From contig JAHJHI010000046.1 in NCBI GenBank assembly GCA_018824085.1, positions 62,001-126,000 on the forward strand: a DNA stretch of 64,000 nt. Reading direction: 5' to 3'. The notes under the pieces were generated by a model. It was not told the DNA's origin, searched no databases, and was given only the letters and a program-made list of their open reading frames with translations. Both the position numbers and the translations under genes were made by a program. Positions 38,446-47,538 of the stretch are shown one piece after another (position 1 is the first letter of the stretch; every line of letters starts with the position of its first letter). The DNA is from Gammaproteobacteria bacterium. Its GTDB lineage: Bacteria > Pseudomonadota > Gammaproteobacteria > Burkholderiales > Rhodocyclaceae.

Positions 38446-39794
38446 GCGGATATCTCCTGTTCATTGCGTGCAAAAGGCAGCCGTACCGAAACCCGCCAGC
38501 CGCCGCCCGGCGCCGGGCCCGCCTCGCAGCTGCCGCCGAGTGCCAGCGCGCGCTCGCGCATGCCGAGCATGCCCAGTCCGCTACCGCCGGCCGGCGGACC
38601 GTGGGCGCTGCCGTTGTCCCAGATGTCGAGCTTCAGCGCGTGTTCGTCGCTGGCATCGTCGATCGACACATGCACCAGCAGGCGCGAACAGTCCGAGTGC
38701 CGGAACGCATTGGTCACCGCTTCCTGCACGATGCGGTAGGCGCTCGCCTCGATCGCCGGACCGGCGTCGGCCGATTCGCCCTCCAGCTCCAGCACCAGTT
38801 CAAGCGGGCGCGGCGCCTGATCACCGCGCTGTTCGATCAGCTGACGCAGCGCGTTGTACAGGCCGAGCGCATCGATCTCGGCCGGATGCAGCGACTCCAG
38901 CTGCATCCGCACCCGGCCGAGCAATTGCGCCAGATGCTCGCCCAGCGCCAGCGCGCTCGGACGAAAGCGGGCAAGCGCGGGCTCGCTGCGGCAGGCCATC
39001 GCCAGCACGGCGACGTGCGGCTGCATGGCGACCATATAGGTGCTCATTTCATCGTGCAGGTCGCGCGCGATGGCGCGCCGCGTCTGCTCTTCCATCACCA
39101 TGATCTTGCGCAGCAGCGACGAGCGCTCGCGGCTCACATCGGCCAGCGAGCTGGCCATGCGGTTGAACGACGCGGACAGTTCGGCCAGTTCGGGCAGACG
39201 GAACGGCGGCAGACGCGCGTCGAGATTGCCGGCCTCGATCTGGCGCAGCGCCGCGCGCAGCGCGTGCGCCGGCTCCAGCGCCCGTCCGAGCGCCCAGTAC
39301 AGCACCGCGCCGAGCGACACGCAGTAGGCCACCGTCAGCAGGCTCAGGCGCTTGAAGCCCTCCCACTTCTCGCGCATCTCGTCCGACGGCATCGGCGACA
39401 CGCGATAGAACCCCTCGATGCGGCCGTTCATGCGCCAGGGCTTCATGCGCACCGTTCCGTTGTCGTGCGTCACGGCCGCATCCGGCGGCGCCGCGCCTCC
39501 CGCATCCGACGACGCCAGCACGACGCCGTGCAGGTCGACCACGTCGATGCGCACATGCCGGATGTCCTTCATGTGCTGAACGCGCGCCAGCAGCGAATCC
39601 AGCATGCGCGACCCGGCCGCGTCCTCGGGCCGGTAGATCTCGTCCGGCAGCAACAGCAGCGCGAGCCGCGTGCCGGACTCGATCTCGTCGACCGAATCGA
39701 TACGCCAGGCCTTGTAGTGCAGGACGCCATGCGTCAGCAGCAGCAGGCACATGAGCGCGAGGACGATCAACAGCAGTCGGTTTTTCAGGTTCAT
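38442..39794 (-). CDS. MoxY/MxaY-like sensor histidine kinase
   Basis: A 450-residue membrane kinase. It has TM1 (7-22), a periplasmic region of about 125 residues like the LapD/MoxY N-terminal domain, TM2 (150-170), HAMP (about 170-225), and a HisKA_3 phospho-acceptor in ARDLHDEMSTY (His247). The HATPase has NAFRHSDCS and GLGMLGMRERA. The ATG at 39794 starts the first TM segment. With the overlapping response regulator it forms a methanol- or C1-responsive pair by position; the sensed signal is unknown. Confidence 0.87.
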   Translation of the reverse strand: MNLKNRLLLIVLALMCLLLLTHGVLHYKAWRIDSVDEIESGTRLALLLLPDEIYRPEDAAGSRMLDSLLARVQHMKDIRHVRIDVVDLHGVVLASSDAGGAAPPDAAVTHDNGTVRMKPWRMNGRIEGFYRVSPMPSDEMREKWEGFKRLSLLTVAYCVSLGAVLYWALGRALEPAHALRAALRQIEAGNLDARLPPFRLPELAELSASFNRMASSLADVSRERSSLLRKIMVMEEQTRRAIARDLHDEMSTYMVAMQPHVAVLAMACRSEPALARFRPSALALGEHLAQLLGRVRMQLESLHPAEIDALGLYNALRQLIEQRGDQAPRPLELVLELEGESADAGPAIEASAYRIVQEAVTNAFRHSDCSRLLVHVSIDDASDEHALKLDIWDNGSAHGPPAGGSGLGMLGMRERALALGGSCEAGPAPGGGWRVSVRLPFARNEQEISA

Positions 39795-39863
39795 GCCGGA
39801 CAGAGGGGCAATACGGAGACGGCCGGCATGCGGCACCGGTGTGTCGATGGTATCGCCACAGCC

Positions 39864-39895
39864 GAGGGACAAAATCCCCTCGTTGCAATGAGGGG
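39864..39895. promoter_or_regulatory. Triple alternating repeat upstream of mxaF
   Basis: GAGGG (39864), CCCTC (39877) and GAGGG (39890) alternate in orientation with starts exactly 13 nt apart. The right pair extends to 6-bp arms CCCCTC and GAGGGG around GTTGCAAT. It lies about 40-70 nt upstream of the likely mxaF start of transcription, a usual activator position. Confidence 0.55.
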
Positions 39896-39924
39896 CGCAC
39901 CGCAGCCGGGCAGGTCCGCTTTCC

Positions 39925-39930
39925 TATAGT
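39925..39930 (+). promoter_or_regulatory. Likely -10 element of mxaF
   Basis: TATAGT is present without a recognisable -35 at 16-18 nt upstream, which suggests activator dependence. Start of transcription near 39937 gives a leader of about 146 nt. Confidence 0.45.
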
Positions 39931-40082
39931 TGCCGGACCGAACGGACTGGAGGCCGGGCGAGCAGCACATGCCTCCGGAAGCCGACGGCGACGGCCCGCG
40001 TGATCACTCCCGTGCTCACGCGGGCTGCCAGAAAGCGAGGCGCGTATCCCCGCGCGCAACATCCATGGAGGAGAGAACCGAT

Positions 40083-41909
40083 ATGTCCCGTAAGAATACG
40101 ACCCGGCAGGCGAACCTGAAGCCGCGCCGGCTGAGCAGCCTCGTTGCTGCCGCAGCCGCCGGCTTCGCACTCGCGTCGGTGGCTGGCGTCGCACACGCCA
40201 ACGCCGAACTCGTGAAGCTGTCGAAGGACGACCGTCAGTGGGTCATGCAGGGCAAGGACTACGACCACAGCCACTACAGCGGCCTGAAGCAGATCAACCG
40301 CAGCAACGTGAAGAACCTGAAGGCGGCATGGACCTTCTCGACCGGCGTGCTGCACGGCCACGAAGGCGGTCCGCTGGTGGTGGACGGCATCATGTACGTC
40401 CACACGCCCTTCCCCAACACGACCTACGCGATCGATCTCGACAACCCGAACAAGATCCTGTGGGAACACAAGCCGAAGCAGGACGCATCGGTCCGCGCAG
40501 TGGCCTGCTGCGACGTCGTGAATCGCGGTCTCGCTTACGGCGACGGCAAGATCTTCAAAACCCAGCTCGACGGCCACGTCGTCGCGCTCGACGCGAAGAC
40601 CGGCAAGGAACTGTGGAAGATGGAGAACTCCGACCCGAAGGTCGGCTCCACGCTGACGCAGGCACCGATGGTGGTTGAAGACATGGTCATCGTCGGCTCG
40701 AGCGGCGCCGAACTGGGCGTGCGCGGCTACGTCACGGCCTACCGCATGAAGGACGGCAAGCAGGTCTGGCGCGCGTTCGCGACCGGCCCGGACGAGGACA
40801 TCCTGCTGGCGGACGACTTCAACATGGCCAACCCGCACTACGGTCAGAAGGGCCTCGGCACCTCGACCTGGGAAGGCGACGCATGGAAGATCGGCGGCGG
40901 CACCAACTGGGGCTGGTACGCCTACGACCCGGCACTGAAGATGATGTACTACGGCTCGGGCAACCCGGCGCCGTGGAACGAAACGATGCGCCCGGGCGAC
41001 AACAAGTGGACCATGTCCATCTGGGGTCGCGACGTGAAGACCGGCAAGGCCAAGTTCGCCTTCCAGAAGACGCCCCATGACGAATGGGACTACGCCGGCG
41101 TGAACTGGATCGGCCTGTCGGAACAGACGGTCGACGGCAAGAAGCAGAAGCTGCTGACCCACCCGGACCGCAACGGCATCGTCTACACGCTCAACCGCGA
41201 GAACGGCAACCTGGTGCGGGCCGACAAGATCGACCCGACGGTGAACGTGTTCAAGGGCTACGACATGAAGAAGGGCGTGCCCATCCGCGATCCGGAATAC
41301 TCGACCCGCATGGACCACCTCGCCAAGGGCATCTGCCCGTCCGCGATGGGTTACCACAACCAGGGCCACGACTCGTACGACAAGAAGCGCGAGCTCATGA
41401 TGCTGGGCACCAACATGATCTGCATGGACTGGGAGCCGTTCATGCTGCCCTACCGCGCCGGTCAGTTCTTCGTGGGTGCGACGCTGAACATGTACGCCAC
41501 GCCCGGCAACAACGGCAACATGGGGCAGGTCAAGGCGTACGACGTGAAGACCTCGAAGTTCAAGTGGGTCAAGGACGAGAAGTTCTCGGTCTGGGGCGGC
41601 ACGACCAGCACCGCGGGCGACCTCGTTTTCTACGGCACGCTCGACGGTCTGATCAAGGCGGTGGATGCCGACAACGGCAAGACGCTGTGGGAATTCAAGC
41701 TTCCCTCGGGCGTCATCGGCCACCCGGTCACCTATGAGCACAAGGGCAAGCAATACGTGGCCATCTACTACGGCGTGGGCGGCTGGCCCGGCGTCGGCCT
41801 CGTGTTCGACCTGACCGATCCGACCGCAGGTCTCGGTGCAGTGGGCGCCTTCAAGGAGCTCCAGCAATACACCAAGATGGGCGGCGGCGTGATGGTGTTC
41901 TCGCTGTAA
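40083..41909 (+). CDS. mxaF: Methanol dehydrogenase large subunit (calcium type)
   Basis: A 608-residue PQQ enzyme that oxidises methanol to formaldehyde in the periplasm. The signal peptide ends near AHA (residue 39). Eight W-motif propeller repeats follow. Key residues are visible: adjacent Cys142-Cys143, calcium ligands Glu210 and Asn294, and the catalytic base Asp336 in [10 protein letters not shown]. Ala338 marks the Ca-type; lanthanide XoxF enzymes have Asp there. The presence of mxaI and the mxaRSACKL assembly genes agrees. GGAGGAGA precedes the ATG at 40083. Electrons go to MxaG. Confidence 0.98.
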   Translation: MSRKNTTRQANLKPRRLSSLVAAAAAGFALASVAGVAHANAELVKLSKDDRQWVMQGKDYDHSHYSGLKQINRSNVKNLKAAWTFSTGVLHGHEGGPLVVDGIMYVHTPFPNTTYAIDLDNPNKILWEHKPKQDASVRAVACCDVVNRGLAYGDGKIFKTQLDGHVVALDAKTGKELWKMENSDPKVGSTLTQAPMVVEDMVIVGSSGAELGVRGYVTAYRMKDGKQVWRAFATGPDEDILLADDFNMANPHYGQKGLGTSTWEGDAWKIGGGTNWGWYAYDPALKMMYYGSGNPAPWNETMRPGDNKWTMSIWGRDVKTGKAKFAFQKTPHDEWDYAGVNWIGLSEQTVDGKKQKLLTHPDRNGIVYTLNRENGNLVRADKIDPTVNVFKGYDMKKGVPIRDPEYSTRMDHLAKGICPSAMGYHNQGHDSYDKKRELMMLGTNMICMDWEPFMLPYRAGQFFVGATLNMYATPGNNGNMGQVKAYDVKTSKFKWVKDEKFSVWGGTTSTAGDLVFYGTLDGLIKAVDADNGKTLWEFKLPSGVIGHPVTYEHKGKQYVAIYYGVGGWPGVGLVFDLTDPTAGLGAVGAFKELQQYTKMGGGVMVFSL

Positions 41910-41916
41910 GGCTCAC

Positions 41917-41945
41917 AGGACACGGCGCCAGGGGCGCCGTGTCCT
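41917..41945 (+). other. Strong hairpin between mxaF and mxaJ
   Basis: A perfect 13-bp stem (AGGACACGGCGCC / GGCGCCGTGTCCT) with a 3-nt loop begins 8 nt after the mxaF stop. Only TT follows the stem, so it is more likely a stabilising or partial-attenuation element than a full terminator. Confidence 0.75.
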
Positions 41946-41964
41946 TTCAGGCAGGAGTTCCACT

Positions 41965-42804
41965 ATGAAACAGACCCTCATTGCAGCGCTGCTGTGTGCA
42001 CTCGGCACCGGCGCCCAGGCCGCCGGCACGCTCAAGGTGTGCGCGGCCGACAACGAAATGCCCTACGCCAACGAGCGTGGCGAGGGCTTCGAGGACCGCA
42101 TCGCGGAAAAGCTGGCGGCGGCCATGGACATGAAGCTGGAGCGCGTCGGATTCAGCGACGCGCGCTACGTGGTGCGCGACCTGCTCGACAAGGGCAAGTG
42201 CGACGTCATGATCGGCGTGGATGCGGGCGACCCCCGCGTCGCCACGACCCGCGCCTACTACCGCTCCAGCTACGTGTTCGTCACGCGCGCCGACTTCGGC
42301 CAGGACATCACCGGCTGGGACAGCCCCGCGATGCAGAGCGCGCACATCGGCGTCGTGCCCGGCACGCCGGCCGAAACCATGCTGGTGCAGATCGGCCGCT
42401 ATCCGGACAGCTTCCGCTACATGATGTCGCTCGGCGGCAACCGCGCACCGCGCAACCGCTATGTGCGCTACGACACGGAAAAGCTGATCCGCGACCTCGC
42501 CGCCGGCGAGATCGACGTCGCCGTTGCCTGGGCGCCGTCGGTCGCCCGCTACATCCGCAGCGCCGCCGTACCGCTGAAGGTGACGACGGTGCCGGCGCAG
42601 GCGCACAAGTCCAACGGCGAAGCCGTGAATTTCCACTACGACACATCGATCGCCGTCAGGCGTGACGACACGGCGCTGCTCGGGCGCATCGAAGCCGCAC
42701 TGGCCGAAAGCCGCAGCGACATCGAAGCCGTGTTGCGCGCGGAAGGCATACAGCCCTTGCCACCGGCTCCGGTGGCTGAAGCACACAAGGACGGGAAAGG
42801 ATGA
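41965..42804 (+). CDS. mxaJ: Methanol oxidation protein MxaJ
   Basis: A 279-residue periplasmic solute-binding-like protein with a signal peptide (ending AQA). It has the TLKVCAADNEMPYANERGEGFEDRIA start typical of MxaJ/XoxJ and lacks an ABC transporter partner. It is required for mature methanol dehydrogenase and is thought to assist folding or subunit assembly. The ATG at 41965 has AGGAG upstream; it overlaps mxaG by 4 nt. Confidence 0.95.
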   Translation: MKQTLIAALLCALGTGAQAAGTLKVCAADNEMPYANERGEGFEDRIAEKLAAAMDMKLERVGFSDARYVVRDLLDKGKCDVMIGVDAGDPRVATTRAYYRSSYVFVTRADFGQDITGWDSPAMQSAHIGVVPGTPAETMLVQIGRYPDSFRYMMSLGGNRAPRNRYVRYDTEKLIRDLAAGEIDVAVAWAPSVARYIRSAAVPLKVTTVPAQAHKSNGEAVNFHYDTSIAVRRDDTALLGRIEAALAESRSDIEAVLRAEGIQPLPPAPVAEAHKDGKG

Positions 42805-43277
42805 AGTTTTCAGTCAGCAAGACAGTCGCCGCCGCAGCACTGGCCGGCGTGCTGGTCAGTGCGTTCGCCAACGCGACGCCACCGCGCTTCTACAACCTGA
42901 TCGAGGGCACGCCGCTCGACTTCTCGGACAAGGAAGAAAGTGCGGCGGTCAAACAGTTCAAGGCGGACGGCATCAATCCGTACAACGACGACGCCGCCAA
43001 GATCGCCGAGGGCGAGTCGCTGTTCTCGACGGCATGTTCCGGCTGTCATGGCCACCATGCCGAAGGCAAGCTCGGCCCCGGCCTGGCGGACGACTACTGG
43101 ACCTATCCGGCCAACGCGACGGATCCGGGCCTGTTCTCCAGCATCTACGGCGGCCTGCAGGGAATGATGGGGCCGCAGAGCGGCCATCTGAAGCAGGACG
43201 AAATCCTCATCATCATGAGCTGGATACGTTCCGTCTACAAGGGCGATCCGGCGAAGGCGCTGTGGAAGCAGAAGTGA
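42801..43277 (+). CDS. mxaG: Cytochrome cL, electron acceptor of methanol dehydrogenase
   Basis: A 158-residue periplasmic cytochrome with a signal peptide (ending NA near residue 25), the haem motif CSGCH (79-83) and an axial Met in LQGMMGP (122/123). It accepts electrons one at a time from PQQ in MxaFI and passes them to a class I cytochrome and the oxidase. The ATGA overlap with mxaJ indicates coupling. Confidence 0.96.
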   Translation: MKFSVSKTVAAAALAGVLVSAFANATPPRFYNLIEGTPLDFSDKEESAAVKQFKADGINPYNDDAAKIAEGESLFSTACSGCHGHHAEGKLGPGLADDYWTYPANATDPGLFSSIYGGLQGMMGPQSGHLKQDEILIIMSWIRSVYKGDPAKALWKQK

Positions 43278-43344
43278 CGGCGCGCAGTGCCCGGCTTGCC
43301 GGGCGGACAGGGCAGCACCCAAACCAAACCATGGAGGAATGACA

Positions 43345-43614
43345 ATGAAGATCCGCATAGCAGCCGCAGCCGTTCTGATGACGCTCGCCGCCGGCGCGCA
43401 CGCCTACGACGGCACCAACTGCAAGGCCGCGGGCGACTGCTGGGAGCCGAAGCCGGGCTATCCGGCCAAGGTCGCCGGGTCGAAGTACGACCCCAAGCAT
43501 GACGGCAAGGAAATCGCCCGCCAGGGCGACTCCATCAAGCAGATGGAAGCCCGCAATGCCAAGCGCGTGGAACAGCTGAACGCGACCGGCACCTTCAAGT
43601 ACGACGTCAACTGA
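43345..43614 (+). CDS. mxaI: Methanol dehydrogenase small subunit
   Basis: An 89-residue precursor; the mature chain is about 70 residues after AHA and starts YDGTNCKAAGDCWEPKPGYP. This matches the highly conserved MxaI, with its two cysteines and Lys-rich helix. It is part of the alpha2beta2 enzyme and is absent from XoxF systems. The second of two nearby ATGs (43345) is preferred because GGAGG is 7 nt upstream; the first (43339) is too close to it. Confidence 0.97.
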   Translation: MKIRIAAAAVLMTLAAGAHAYDGTNCKAAGDCWEPKPGYPAKVAGSKYDPKHDGKEIARQGDSIKQMEARNAKRVEQLNATGTFKYDVN

Positions 43615-43626
43615 GCGACGCCCTTT

Positions 43627-43651
43627 CCCGGCCGGGCATCGCCCGGTCGGG
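43627..43651 (+). other. Hairpin between mxaI and mxaR
   Basis: An 11-bp stem (CCCGGCCGGGC with GCCCGGTCGGG, one G-U pair) has loop ATC and no T run. It lies 12 nt after mxaI, at the boundary between abundant structural genes and the assembly genes. Confidence 0.7.
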
Positions 43652-43699
43652 CCTCCTCCCACGGCACCGCGCGCACCCGCGCCGGTCGCCCCGTTCTGG

Positions 43700-44731
43700 A
43701 TGCTCCCGATGCACGCCGAACCTGTTGACCTGAACGCGTGGCGCACGCTCGCCCTCGATTTCGAGCGCCAGCTCAACGCCGTGCTCGTCGGCATGCCGCG
43801 TACCGTGCGGCTCATGACCATCGCCGTGTTCGCGCGCGGCCACGTGCTGCTCGAAGGCGACGTCGGCGTCGGCAAGACGACGCTGCTCAAGGCGGTGGCG
43901 CGCGGCATCGGCGGCGCCTACCAGCGCATCGAAGGCACCGTCGACCTGATGCCCGGCGACCTCGTCTACCACACCTATGTCGGCGACGACGGGCGGCCGC
44001 GCGTCGAGCCGGGCCCGCTGATCGCGCAGGGCAGCGAACTGTCGGTGTTCTTCTTCAACGAGATCAACCGGGCCCGGCCGCAGGTACACGCGCTGCTGCT
44101 GCGCCTGATGGCCGAACGCACGGTAAGCGCCTTCAACCGCGAATACCATCTGCCCTGGATGCAGGTGTTCGCCGACAGAAACCGGGTCGAGCGCGAGGAA
44201 ACGTTCGAACTGCCGTCCGCCGCGCGCGACCGCTTCCTGATGGAAATCAGCGTGGAAGCACCGGATGCGCGCGACCAGCTGCGCAGCCTCATGTTCGACA
44301 GCCGGTTCCATGATGCCGACGCGCTGATCGCGCAGGTCGCGCCGGCCACGCTGGACCACACCCGCCTGAACGACGTCGCGGCCGCCATCCAGGACACCGT
44401 GCGCTCGAGCGACGTGCTCGACGGCTACGGCGTCGATCTGTGGCTCGCCACGCGCCGCCCGGCGCAGTACGGCGTGCGCCTGTCCGACGTCGACATCGAC
44501 GGCTTCATACAGGCCGGCGCCAGCCCGCGCGGTGTCGCCATGCTTGTGCGCGCCGCCCGCGTCCAGGCCTGGCTCGACGGACGCGACCGGCTGGTGCCGG
44601 AAGACCTGCACGACGTGTTCTTCGAAGCCATCGCGCACCGGCTCTGCCTGAACCCGGTCTATGAGAGCCAGCGCCCGCTGTACGCCCGCCCCTTCATCAG
44701 CGAAGTGCTGCGCACCATCGCCTCGCCATGA
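43700..44731 (+). CDS. mxaR: MoxR-family AAA+ ATPase MxaR
   Basis: A 343-residue AAA+ ATPase with Walker A GDVGVGKTTLL, Walker B VFFFNEINRARP and a typical MoxR sensor/lid region. MoxR was named from this operon: with MxaS, A, C, K and L it is needed for calcium insertion into methanol dehydrogenase. No clear ribosome site precedes the ATG at 43700; an internal ATG at 43709 is an alternative. It overlaps mxaS by ATGA. Confidence 0.95.
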   Translation: MLPMHAEPVDLNAWRTLALDFERQLNAVLVGMPRTVRLMTIAVFARGHVLLEGDVGVGKTTLLKAVARGIGGAYQRIEGTVDLMPGDLVYHTYVGDDGRPRVEPGPLIAQGSELSVFFFNEINRARPQVHALLLRLMAERTVSAFNREYHLPWMQVFADRNRVEREETFELPSAARDRFLMEISVEAPDARDQLRSLMFDSRFHDADALIAQVAPATLDHTRLNDVAAAIQDTVRSSDVLDGYGVDLWLATRRPAQYGVRLSDVDIDGFIQAGASPRGVAMLVRAARVQAWLDGRDRLVPEDLHDVFFEAIAHRLCLNPVYESQRPLYARPFISEVLRTIASP

Positions 44732-45576
44732 ACGGCGTTCCGGCGCTTGCCTACCAGCTGCGCTGGCGCAGCCGTGCCGTCATGTCGGGTGCGCATCGCG
44801 GCACGCTGTCCGGCCCCGGACACGACATGGAGCGCAGCGTGCCGTTCGACGGCCACCGCGATGCACGCCGGCTGGACCTGCGCGCATCGCTGCGCGACCC
44901 GTCCGAACGCATGTGGGTGCGCCTGTTCCGCCAGCAAGCCATCGTGCCCGTGGTGGTGCTGGCCGACGTGTCGCGCTCCATGGACTATCGCGGCGCGGCG
45001 CACCGGTTCGACCTCCTCGTCACGCTGGCCGACGCCATCGCGCGGGCCGCCTGGCGCCTCGGCGACCCCTTCTCGCTGATCGCCTGTGACGAGTCGCCGC
45101 GCCCCGAGCTCTACCTGCCGCCCTGCCGCAGCGTGGCCGGCGCGCGCGCCGCCGTGTCGCGCCTGCGCGCCCACGCCCTGCAGGGCCGCAGCAATGAAGG
45201 TCTGCTGAAGGCCGCACCGCTGCTGCCCCGGCGCCGCTCGCTGGTCTTTCTGGTCACCGACGCCCACATGCCGCTGACGCGTCTGGAACAGGTGCTCGGC
45301 GCGCATCACCGGCATGACGTCGTGCCGGTACTGCTCGGCGACAGCCGCGAACAGCACGCCAGCGCGCGCTGGGGCATCGCGCGCCTGCGGGACATGGAAA
45401 GCGGCGCCGAGCGGCTGCTGCTGCAGCGCCCTGCGCTCGCGCACGCCTTCGACGATGCCGAACAGGCGCGCCGGCATGCGCTGCGGCGCAGCTGCCTGCG
45501 CCACGGACGCCCGCCGCTGTTCATCGACGACGCCATCGACGCAACCGTCTTCAACCGCTACTTCTTCCAGACATGA
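44728..45576 (+). CDS. mxaS: MxaS, DUF58/VWA-like partner of MxaR
   Basis: A 282-residue DUF58 protein. It has RSRAVMSGAHRGTLSGPGHDME and DARRLDLRASLRDPSERMWVRLF near the N-terminus, and a VWA-like core with VVLADVSRSMDYRG, a MIDAS-type DxSxS. DUF58 proteins pair with MoxR ATPases, as here. It overlaps both neighbours by 4 nt. Confidence 0.93.
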   Translation: MNGVPALAYQLRWRSRAVMSGAHRGTLSGPGHDMERSVPFDGHRDARRLDLRASLRDPSERMWVRLFRQQAIVPVVVLADVSRSMDYRGAAHRFDLLVTLADAIARAAWRLGDPFSLIACDESPRPELYLPPCRSVAGARAAVSRLRAHALQGRSNEGLLKAAPLLPRRRSLVFLVTDAHMPLTRLEQVLGAHHRHDVVPVLLGDSREQHASARWGIARLRDMESGAERLLLQRPALAHAFDDAEQARRHALRRSCLRHGRPPLFIDDAIDATVFNRYFFQT

Positions 45577-46547
45577 ACCGCGCCCGCCACGCATCCTTCA
45601 TTTGCACGCTGGTCGTCCTGTTCGCCTCCTGTGTGCCCGGCGCCGGCGCGCGCGCGGCAGACGCCGGCGGCGTCACGCTCCGGCACATCGACTGGCCGCG
45701 CAGCTTCGGCTACCGCGTCGGTGACACCGTACCGGTGCGCATCGCGCTGGACATCGAACCGGGCTGGCTGCCAGACCGCGACGGCCTGCCCGAACCCGGA
45801 CAGGGCGACCGCCAGTTCGAGCTGCGCCGCCTCGATGTCACCGACGCACGCGAGCGCTGCGCGCGCTGCAGCGACTACACGCTGGAATGGCAACTGATGA
45901 AGAGCGTGCGCTCGCCGCAGACCTTGCGCCTGGCGCCCGTCACCCTGCGCTTCCGCAAGGGCAGCGAAGTGCGCAGCGTCGCCGTGCCGGCCTTCGCCAT
46001 CGACGCCGCGCCGCTGCTGCTCTGGCAATCGAAGAAGGACTGGATAGACAGCGTGCATCCGGGCTACCGCGCCAGCCCCTTCACCGTGTCGGCACCCCTG
46101 AGGCGCGCCGGATTGTGGGCGCTGGCGGCCGTCGCGCTGCTGGCCGCCGCGCTGTGGGCCGGCGGCCGCCTTGGCGCACAGGCTGCCCGCCCGTTTGCCC
46201 GCGCCTGGCGCGACGTGCGCGCGCTGCGCCGGCGCACGTCCGGCGACGCGCCCGCGCTCGCATTGCGCGCACTGCACCACGCCTGCAACGGCACGGCCGG
46301 CTGCACGGTTTTCAGCGAAACCCTGCCGGCCTTCCTGCAACAGGCACCGGAATTCGCCGATCTCGCGGACGACCTCCGCGCCGCGTTCGCCGCGTCGCGC
46401 GCGCACTTCTTCGGCCTGCCACCGACCGGGCGCTTCACCACGCTCGCCGAAATCGACACGCTGCTGCGCGCGCTGCGCGACCGCGAACGCCTGCACGCGT
46501 GGCGCGCCGCAGCGGTCGCGCCACGGCCCGCGGCGCCAGCCCGCTGA
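45573..46547 (+). CDS. mxaA: MxaA, methanol dehydrogenase assembly protein
   Basis: A 324-residue protein with an N-terminal signal peptide (ending GARAA), an exported beta-rich domain (40-155; it has the CARCSDY pair), a membrane helix at about 175-200 (LWALAALLAAALWAGG-like), and a cytoplasmic tail. This is the topology of MxaA, which is required for calcium insertion. It follows mxaS with a 4-nt overlap; the identification rests on position and topology. Confidence 0.88.
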   Translation: MNRARHASFICTLVVLFASCVPGAGARAADAGGVTLRHIDWPRSFGYRVGDTVPVRIALDIEPGWLPDRDGLPEPGQGDRQFELRRLDVTDARERCARCSDYTLEWQLMKSVRSPQTLRLAPVTLRFRKGSEVRSVAVPAFAIDAAPLLLWQSKKDWIDSVHPGYRASPFTVSAPLRRAGLWALAAVALLAAALWAGGRLGAQAARPFARAWRDVRALRRRTSGDAPALALRALHHACNGTAGCTVFSETLPAFLQQAPEFADLADDLRAAFAASRAHFFGLPPTGRFTTLAEIDTLLRALRDRERLHAWRAAAVAPRPAAPAR

Positions 46548-46557
46548 CGCCGCCGTC

Positions 46558-47538
46558 ATGTGGTCGATCGATCATCCATTCGTGTTGTGGGCGCTGGCGC
46601 TGGCGCTGGCGCCACTGCTCTGGCACGGCCAGCGCACGCTGCCGCATGGCTGGCTGCCAGCCGTCCCGCCCGACCCGGCCTCGCGCGTGCTGGCACTGGC
46701 ACTGCGCCTGACCGGCGCGCTGACCGTGGTGGCTGCCGTGCTCGCACTGAGCGGGCTGCACCGGCAGGGCAGCGCCGTCGAGCATGTCGGCACCGGTGCC
46801 CATATCGTCATCACCATAGACCGCAGCGCCAGCATGAGCGACGGCTTCGCCGGGCGTGACGCGAAACAGGGCGACGAACCGAAAGGTCAGGCCGCCGCCC
46901 GCCTGCTTGAAGACTTCGTGCGCGAACGCCCGCGCGACCTGTTCGGCATGGTGGCCTTCAGCACCGCGCCGGTGCACGGCCTGTCGCTGACCGCCGACCA
47001 GGACGCCGTGCGCGCCGCCGTGCGCGCGTCGGCCGCGCCCGGCGTCGGCCTGACCAATATCGCCGCCGGCCTGACGATGGCGCTGGAGCAGTTCCGCGAC
47101 AAGCCGGTCACCGGCTCGCGCGTCGTGCTGCTGGTGTCCGACGGGGCCGCCCGGATCGACGCGCGCGCTCAGAACCAGATACGCCGCCTGTTCGCGGAAA
47201 ACCGCAGCGCGCTCTACTGGATCTTCCTGCGCAGCGCGGGCGGTCGCGGCCCGTCCGATCCGCCTGACCCGGAAAAGGGTTTCGACCCTGCGCCCGAGTA
47301 TTTCCTCAACGAGTATTTCCTGGACCTTGGCGTGCCTTACCGGCTGTACGAAGCGGACACGCCGGACGCGCTGCAGCGCGCCATTGCCGATGTCAGCCGT
47401 CTGCAGAACCTGCCGCTGCGCTATCTGGAGACGCCGCCGCGCGAAGACCTCGGCGGCATCTGTCTTGCCATCGCGCTGGCCGGCAGCCTTGTGCTGCTGC
47501 TGGCGCGCTCACTCGAGGTGTCCGCATGGTCACGCTGA
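46558..47538 (+). CDS. mxaC: MxaC, membrane VWA protein
   Basis: A 326-residue protein with two N-terminal membrane helices (DHPFVLWALALALAPLLWH and LTGALTVVAAVLALSG), a VWA domain with an intact MIDAS (IVITIDRSASMSDGF), and a C-terminal helix near 300-318. VWA proteins pair with MoxR ATPases in metal-insertion complexes. The ATG at 46558 starts the first helix. It overlaps mxaK by 13 nt. Confidence 0.92.
   Translation: MWSIDHPFVLWALALALAPLLWHGQRTLPHGWLPAVPPDPASRVLALALRLTGALTVVAAVLALSGLHRQGSAVEHVGTGAHIVITIDRSASMSDGFAGRDAKQGDEPKGQAAARLLEDFVRERPRDLFGMVAFSTAPVHGLSLTADQDAVRAAVRASAAPGVGLTNIAAGLTMALEQFRDKPVTGSRVVLLVSDGAARIDARAQNQIRRLFAENRSALYWIFLRSAGGRGPSDPPDPEKGFDPAPEYFLNEYFLDLGVPYRLYEADTPDALQRAIADVSRLQNLPLRYLETPPREDLGGICLAIALAGSLVLLLARSLEVSAWSR

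Noticed and set aside
39924-41867. 647-codon reverse-strand open frame opposite mxaF
   Set aside because: It mirrors the codon pattern of mxaF exactly and gives a Val/His/Arg-rich product with no family features.
40083-41909. Possibility that the methanol dehydrogenase is a lanthanide-type XoxF
   Set aside because: The residue two positions after the catalytic Asp336 is Ala (DYAG), not Asp as in XoxF, and mxaI plus the calcium-insertion genes are present.
41917-41945. mxaF-mxaJ hairpin as a full Rho-independent terminator
   Set aside because: There is no T run after the stem, and mxaJ, G and I are needed in the same operon; kept only as a stabilising or attenuating element.
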